Under the pieces are notes generated by a model. It saw only the letters and a list, made by a program, of their open reading frames with translations, ran no database searches and had not been told where the DNA came from. Shown here one piece after another: positions 59,472-64,000 of a DNA stretch of 64,000 nucleotides (its first letter is position 1; the number at the start of each line of letters is the position of its first letter). This DNA is from JADHLJ01 sp038146985 (GTDB lineage: Bacteria > Pseudomonadota > Alphaproteobacteria > Thalassobaculales > Thalassobaculaceae): NCBI GenBank assembly GCA_038146985.1, contig JAYQSQ010000001.1, positions 1-64,000 on the forward strand, read 5' to 3'. Both the position numbers and the translations under genes were made by a program.

Positions 59472-60728
59472 ATGAGTGAAGACCGGTCCAGGGACGCCAT
59501 CGTTATCGGAGCCGGCATTGTCGGCATCTGCTCGGCGCTGTCGCTGCGTGAAAGAGGGTTCGAGGTCACGGTTCTGGACCGGGTGGGGCCGGCAGAAGCG
59601 ACCAGCCACGGCAATGCGGGCGTGATATCGCCTTGGTCCTGCGTGCCGCAATCGATGCCCGGTCTTTGGAAGAGCGTGCCGAAATGGCTGCTTGATCCCG
59701 AAGGGCCGCTGACCGTGCGCTGGGGCTATTTCCCGCGCATGGTGCCATGGCTCGGCCGGTTTCTTTCCGCCGGCGCGCTTGAGCGCTTGCCGGCCATCGC
59801 GGATGCCATGCTGGCCGTCAACCGGCCAAGCCTGGAGATGTTCCAGCAGCATCTGGCCGGTACCGGCGAGGAGGCGCTGGTGCGGGAATGCTATTACCTG
59901 CACGTATCGCGAAGTGCCTCGGGCGCCAATCCCAACGACGTTTCCTGGGGTTTGCGGCGCGAGCGCAACGTTCCGTTCGACGTGTTGAGCGGGGACGAGG
60001 TCCGCGAGATCGAGCCGGCGCTGTCGCGGGACATCAAGGCGGCGATCAGGATTCGTCAGCAGGGGCGCACGGTGAATCCGGGCCGCCTCGGCAAGGTTCT
60101 GGCCGCCAAGGCCGAGGCGATGGGCGTCGGTTTCCCGCTCGCCGAGGTAGAGGGCATCACACCGCTGCCGGGCGGCGGCTACCGGGTGGAGACCAAGAGC
60201 GGGCCGCGCGAGGCCGGGACCGTTGTGCTGGCCGCCGGCGTCTGGTCCGCGAAACTGCTGGAGCCGCTCGGGGTCAAGGTGTCGCTGGAGGCGGAGCGCG
60301 GCTACCACCTGATCTTCAAGGATCCGGGGGTCTCGCTCACCAACTCGATCATGGATGCCGACAACAAGTTCGTCACCAGCTCGATGGAGATGGGCATCCG
60401 CAGCGCGGGCACCGCCGAGTTCGCCGGCATCGACGCCGCGCCGAACTACCAGCGGGCCAAGGTCTTCGCCAAGCACACCAAGTCGCTGCTGCCGGACCTG
60501 AATATCGAGCCGACCGAGGAATGGATGGGCCGCCGGCCGTCGCCGCCGGACTCGGTGCCCTATATCGGCGAGGTGCCGGGCTATCCCCGGCTCTATCACG
60601 GCTTCGGACATGGCCATCTGGGGCTGACCGGCGCGCCGATGACCGGCCGGATGATCGCCGCGATGGCGTCCGGCGAGCCGCTGAATATCGACATGAAGCC
60701 CTATCGTATCGACCGCTTCGGCGGTTAG
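59472..60728 (+). CDS. FAD-dependent oxidoreductase of the D-amino-acid dehydrogenase (DadA/DAO) type
   Basis: The 418-residue flavoprotein has AIVIGAGIVGICSALSLRER at the N-terminus, SHGNAGVISPWSCVPQSMPG (typical DadA segment), a second dinucleotide part near TVVLAAGVWSAKLLEPLGVK, and the C-terminal GRRPSPPDSVPYIGEVPG and GHGHLGLTGAPMTGRM. These are hallmarks of D-amino-acid dehydrogenase-like enzymes. A sarcosine or other amine oxidase is the alternative. It is 40 bp before the dioxygenase gene. Confidence 0.83.
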   Translation: MSEDRSRDAIVIGAGIVGICSALSLRERGFEVTVLDRVGPAEATSHGNAGVISPWSCVPQSMPGLWKSVPKWLLDPEGPLTVRWGYFPRMVPWLGRFLSAGALERLPAIADAMLAVNRPSLEMFQQHLAGTGEEALVRECYYLHVSRSASGANPNDVSWGLRRERNVPFDVLSGDEVREIEPALSRDIKAAIRIRQQGRTVNPGRLGKVLAAKAEAMGVGFPLAEVEGITPLPGGGYRVETKSGPREAGTVVLAAGVWSAKLLEPLGVKVSLEAERGYHLIFKDPGVSLTNSIMDADNKFVTSSMEMGIRSAGTAEFAGIDAAPNYQRAKVFAKHTKSLLPDLNIEPTEEWMGRRPSPPDSVPYIGEVPGYPRLYHGFGHGHLGLTGAPMTGRMIAAMASGEPLNIDMKPYRIDRFGG

Positions 60729-60768
60729 CGTGGCGGAAACAGGATCAAGGCAGGGGAGGCGCTTTCGC

Positions 60769-61602
60769 ATGACCTACGAAACCATTGAGGTCAACCCGAT
60801 CAGCCCGGTCATCGGCGCCGAGATCGCCGGTGTCGACCTGTCCAAGCCGCTTGGCAACCAGACATTCCGCGAGATCCACGATGCGCTGATGGAACATCAG
60901 GTCATCTTCTTTCACGATCAGGAGATGTCGCTGGATGAGCACAAGGCCTTCGGCCGGATGTTCGGCGAGCTGCACATTCATCCCTCGGCGCCGAAACCGG
61001 AGGGGCATCCGGAGATCCTGGTGATCCATGCCGACGAGAATTCCAAGGTTGTGGCCGGAATGAAATGGCACTCGGACGTCTCCTGCGACGTCGAGCCGCC
61101 GATGGGCAGCATCCTGCACATGCACCAGCTTCCCCCGGTCGGCGGCGACACCATGTTCGCCAGCATGTACGCCGCCTATGACGCGCTTTCGGAGCCGATC
61201 AAGGCCTTCATCGACGGCAAGCAGGCCTGGCACGAATCCATCGGCGTTCATCTGCACCGCTTCGGCCACAAGGGTGCGTCGCTCCGTGATGGCGACAACG
61301 CCTATCCCGAGGCCTTGCACCCGATCGTGCGCACTCATCCGGTGACCGGACGCAAGGCGCTGTTCGTGAACGAGAATTTCACCACGCGGATCGAGGGGCT
61401 GAGGAAGAACGAAAGCGATGCGATCCTGAAGATGCTGTACGACCACATCGCCACGCCGGAATTCCACTGCCGGTTCCGCTGGCGCGAGAAGTCCGTCGCC
61501 TTCTGGGACAACCGCAGCGCCCAGCACCGTACCGTCTGGGACTACTATCCACAGGTCCGCCACGGCTACCGGGTGACGATCTGTGGGGACCGGCCGTTTT
61601 GA
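60769..61602 (+). CDS. TauD/TfdA-family 2-oxoglutarate dioxygenase
   Basis: Non-haem Fe(II) dioxygenase of 277 residues. The metal ligands are His and Asp in MKWHSDVSCD and the distal His in SAQHRTVWDY, with the 2-oxoglutarate-binding Arg in HGYRVTICG. Thr near GDTMFASMY is also typical of TauD. The substrate could be taurine, an aryloxyacetate, or another small acid. ATG 60769 follows AGGGGAGG. It is co-directional with the D-amino-acid-dehydrogenase-type gene. Confidence 0.87.
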   Translation: MTYETIEVNPISPVIGAEIAGVDLSKPLGNQTFREIHDALMEHQVIFFHDQEMSLDEHKAFGRMFGELHIHPSAPKPEGHPEILVIHADENSKVVAGMKWHSDVSCDVEPPMGSILHMHQLPPVGGDTMFASMYAAYDALSEPIKAFIDGKQAWHESIGVHLHRFGHKGASLRDGDNAYPEALHPIVRTHPVTGRKALFVNENFTTRIEGLRKNESDAILKMLYDHIATPEFHCRFRWREKSVAFWDNRSAQHRTVWDYYPQVRHGYRVTICGDRPF

Positions 61603-61617
61603 GTATCAAGATCTCGT

Positions 61618-61639
61618 ATCCCTGGCTTTCGCCAGGGAT
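61618..61639. other. perfect 9-bp hairpin between dioxygenase and thioesterase genes
   Basis: ATCCCTGGC-TTTC-GCCAGGGAT forms a perfect stem, 15 bp after the dioxygenase stop. It lacks a following T run, so it is at most a weak or Rho-dependent terminator. Confidence 0.5.
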
Positions 61640-61696
61640 CCGGCGATGTTGATCAGTGACCTTCCTTCCTATGGTCGATTAACGCGGGACTAAGGG

Positions 61697-62128
61697 ATGA
61701 TCACCTACACCCGTGACCTCACCGTTGCCTGGGGCGAGTCCGATCCGTTCGGACTGGTCTACTATCCGATGATGTTCACCTGGTTCAACGAGGCCGAACA
61801 CGATCTGCTGCGGGAACTCGGCTTTGCGACCAACCGGCTGATCAAGGAGAGCCGGACGGCCTTCGTCATGGGCGAGATCAGCTTCCGGTTTCAGGGCCCG
61901 GCCTCCTACGGCGACCGGGTGCGCACCACGATCCATCTGGCGAGGCTCGGCACCGCCAGCCTGCATTGGGACTGCAAGGCGGTGCATCTGGACGGCGGCG
62001 CGCCGATCACCGAGGGACGCGCGGTTCGCATTCACTCGCAATTCCAGGAAGACGGGTCCCTCAAAGCCATTCCCGTTCCCGAGGAAATTCGGCAGGCGCT
62101 CAGCCGGGCGAGCGTCGACAAGGTCTAG
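61697..62128 (+). CDS. hotdog-fold acyl-CoA thioesterase (4-hydroxybenzoyl-CoA type)
   Basis: The 143-residue product begins MITYTRDLTVAWGESDPFGL, where the Asp of ESDPFGLVYYP corresponds to the catalytic Asp of 4-hydroxybenzoyl-CoA thioesterase. It contains the hotdog helix region MFTWFNEAEHDLLRELG. It probably hydrolyses an acyl-CoA; whether aromatic or fatty is unknown. It is convergent with the helicase gene, with the two stops overlapping by four bases (CTAG). Confidence 0.83.
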   Translation: MITYTRDLTVAWGESDPFGLVYYPMMFTWFNEAEHDLLRELGFATNRLIKESRTAFVMGEISFRFQGPASYGDRVRTTIHLARLGTASLHWDCKAVHLDGGAPITEGRAVRIHSQFQEDGSLKAIPVPEEIRQALSRASVDKV

Positions 62129-64000
62129 GCGCTCTTGAGGAACTCCGCCGTCTCGGCGACGGCTTCGGCGAGGCCGCAGCGTTTGACCGGGGTGCCGTCG
62201 GGGAAGGCGCCGAGCAAACGGGTCGGCATCATCGGGTCGAGCAGGGTGAAGACGCCCCGGTCTCCCGCCCGGCGGATCAGGCGCCCGAAGGCCTGCTTCA
62301 ACTTCAGCCGGGTCAGCATGTCCGTGTAGGCTGCCCCGCCAAAGGCCGCGCGCCGGGCCCGGTACAGGATGTCGGGCCGGGGCCAGGGCACCCGGTCGAA
62401 GGCGATCAGACGCAGCGAGCGACCCGGCACGTCGACCCCGTCGCGCACCGCGTCGGTGCCCAGGAGACAGGCATCCTCCTCGGCCCGGAAGATATCGATC
62501 AAGGTCGCGAGATCGAGCCCGTCCACATGCTGGGCATAGAGCGCGAGCCCGGCCTCGTCGATCGGCCCGGCGATCCGGCCATGTACGCCGCGCAGCCGCT
62601 GGATCGCGGTGAACAGCCCGAGCGCGCCGCCGCCGGAGGCCAGGAACAGCTCGCGATAGGCGGCGGCGACCTGATCCAGGTCGTCCTTGCGCACATCGCC
62701 GATGATGAACACCCGTGTCTGGGTGGCATAGTCGAAGGGCGAGGCGACGGCGGCCCGGATCGCCGGGGCAGGCAGGTGCAAGGCGCCCGTGCGCTGTTCC
62801 GCCGCCAGCCAGTCGGCTTCCGCCTCGCCCGAGGCGTCCCGCAAGGTGGCCGAGGTGATCACCACGCCATGGGCCGGGCGGATCACGGTTTCATGCAGCG
62901 GGATGGTCGGATCGAGCCAGTGCCGCCGCATGCCGATATCGGCGTCTCGGCCGTCCATGCGGTCGATCTCGAACCAGTCGACGAACGCTTCAGGTGTCGC
63001 CTGGTCGAGGGAGCCGAGCATGGACCGCCAGGCGCCGATCATCACCTCGCCGCGCCGGGTGAGGGAGCGCATCACCGCTTCGGTCCGCATCCGGGTCGAG
63101 GTGTCCAGGTCCTTGGCCTCGTCCTCCAGAGTCGCGGCAAGTTGCTTGCGCAAGGCGTCCATCGGTTTCATCAGCCGGGCCAGCGCCGCGTCAAGGGCGG
63201 CGGCGGCCTCCAGCAGGCCGTCGACCGGCGGCTTGGCGTCGGTTTCCAGCGAGTAGGGGCTGTCCGCCTGCTCGCTGCGGGCATAGATCTGCTGGCGCAC
63301 GCGGGCGAGGAACTCCTCCGCTGGACCGTTCGCCTGATCGTCGCCGAGCCGGTTCAGCCAGCCGTCATGGGGCAGGGCGCGGGCGGCGGAGAGGATTTCG
63401 TTCAGCGTATCCAGGGCCTCGGGATCTTCTGCGATCAGATCCTCGACCCGGCGTTTCAGGCCCCGGGCGCGCCCGGACCGGCGTCCCTCGGCCCCGGTAA
63501 GCCAGCGCCTGAGCTCCGCCGTCTCGGCGCCGCTCAGATGGGCCGAGAAGGCGCCGTCGGCGGCGTCGAAGATATGGTGCCCCTCATCGAAGACATAGCG
63601 GGTCGGCAGATGCGTGTCGTCGACCCCGCCCAGCGCCGCCTGGATCATCACCAGGGCGTGGTTGGCGATCACGATCTCGGCCCGCCGGGCCATCCGCACG
63701 GACTTCTCGATGTAGCATTTGTGATAATGCGCGCAGGCCGAATAGATGCACTCGCCCCGCCGGTCGGCAAGGCCCAGGGTGCGGCCCCGGCCTAGAAGGT
63801 CGGACAGCCACGCCGGAAAATCGCCCCCCATCATATCGCCGTCCCGCGTCGCCGCCGCCCAGCGCGCCATCAGGCCGATCGCGGTGCCGTATTGCGGCGC
63901 CATCGCCAGGGTGCGCGTCGCCTCCTCCAGGTTGAGCAGGCAGAGATAGTTCTCGCGCCCCTTGCGGATGACGACCTTGCGGGACTTGCGCACCGGTTCC
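62125..64000 (-). CDS. DinG/XPD-type ATP-dependent helicase with Fe-S cluster, 5' end outside window
   Basis: The frame is open past the right edge, so the N-terminal Walker A part is missing; GTG 63993 is internal. Visible are YLCLLN and GECIYSACAHYHKCYIE, whose four Cys suit the XPD/DinG Fe-S cluster; VIANHALVMIQA; the DEAH-type box VFDEGHHIFDAADG; and C-terminal TSATLRDA, GTDAVRDGVDVPGRSLRLIA and RLKLKQAFGRLIRRAGDRGV. The family unwinds DNA 5' to 3' during repair. Confidence 0.88.
   Translation of the reverse strand, partial: EPVRKSRKVVIRKGRENYLCLLNLEEATRTLAMAPQYGTAIGLMARWAAATRDGDMMGGDFPAWLSDLLGRGRTLGLADRRGECIYSACAHYHKCYIEKSVRMARRAEIVIANHALVMIQAALGGVDDTHLPTRYVFDEGHHIFDAADGAFSAHLSGAETAELRRWLTGAEGRRSGRARGLKRRVEDLIAEDPEALDTLNEILSAARALPHDGWLNRLGDDQANGPAEEFLARVRQQIYARSEQADSPYSLETDAKPPVDGLLEAAAALDAALARLMKPMDALRKQLAATLEDEAKDLDTSTRMRTEAVMRSLTRRGEVMIGAWRSMLGSLDQATPEAFVDWFEIDRMDGRDADIGMRRHWLDPTIPLHETVIRPAHGVVITSATLRDASGEAEADWLAAEQRTGALHLPAPAIRAAVASPFDYATQTRVFIIGDVRKDDLDQVAAAYRELFLASGGGALGLFTAIQRLRGVHGRIAGPIDEAGLALYAQHVDGLDLATLIDIFRAEEDACLLGTDAVRDGVDVPGRSLRLIAFDRVPWPRPDILYRARRAAFGGAAYTDMLTRLKLKQAFGRLIRRAGDRGVFTLLDPMMPTRLLGAFPDGTPVKRCGLAEAVAETAEFLKSA

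Overview
This GC-rich window carries the marks of an alphaproteobacterium, most likely Rhodospirillales-like. The gene order dusB-ntrB-ntrC-ntrY-ntrX-trkA-dat-hfq-hflX, a gcrA cell-cycle regulator with GANTC sites upstream, a CIRCE-controlled groESL and a PstA with a long N-terminal extension all fit that group. A genus cannot be assigned from the sequence alone.

Layout. 1-12.9 kb: a cytochrome-c-assembly-type membrane protein cut by the window edge, then the dusB-ntrBCYX-trkA nitrogen/redox block, a D-amino-acid aminotransferase, a HAD phosphatase, hfq and hflX. 12.9-17.5 kb: CIRCE-groES-groEL, an inositol-monophosphatase-type enzyme, a UDP-glucuronate decarboxylase (minus strand) and gcrA. 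17.6-27.7 kb: a methyltransferase, an SDR, pepN, an operon of Asp/Glu-racemase-type protein + FAD monooxygenase + DUF2783 protein, a stand-alone AsnC ligand domain, a DEAD-box helicase and an alpha/beta hydrolase. 27.8-32.4 kb: gltA and gltX (minus strand) and comEC (plus strand).

32.4-48.9 kb is unlike the rest. No gene of normal length survives except one small transposase ORF. Read frame by frame, the DNA still spells well-conserved proteins: a TfdA-type dioxygenase, an alpha/beta hydrolase, an SDR, a YeeE/YedE transporter, an XRE-cupin regulator, an MBL-fold hydrolase, remnants of IS3, IS6 and IS21 elements, a polytopic membrane protein, tRNA-Gln(CTG), ppx/gppA, rlmE, guaB, rsmB and a GNAT acetyltransferase. 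All are broken by many one-base insertions and deletions, and the tRNA also lacks one base. Core genes and the tRNA are hit like accessory genes, and the flanks are clean. The simplest reading is a stretch of uncorrected sequence (raw long-read quality) rather than natural gene death. I therefore annotate these as frameshifted genes that may be intact in the organism.

48.9-56.7 kb: two SDRs, then phoR-pstS-pstC-pstA-pstB-phoB with a three-unit Pho-box-like repeat before pstS and, unusually, no phoU. 56.7-64 kb: an N-acyl-D-amino-acid-deacylase-type amidohydrolase and an SDR (minus), a D-amino-acid-dehydrogenase-type oxidoreductase and a TauD/TfdA dioxygenase (plus), a hotdog thioesterase, and a DinG-type Fe-S helicase that runs off the right edge.

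I found no convincing new defence, CRISPR or secretion system. The most useful observations are the indel-dense island and the gene cluster hidden in it, the GTTC/GAAC operator array inside that cluster, the GANTC inverted repeat upstream of gcrA, and the phoU-less Pho operon.
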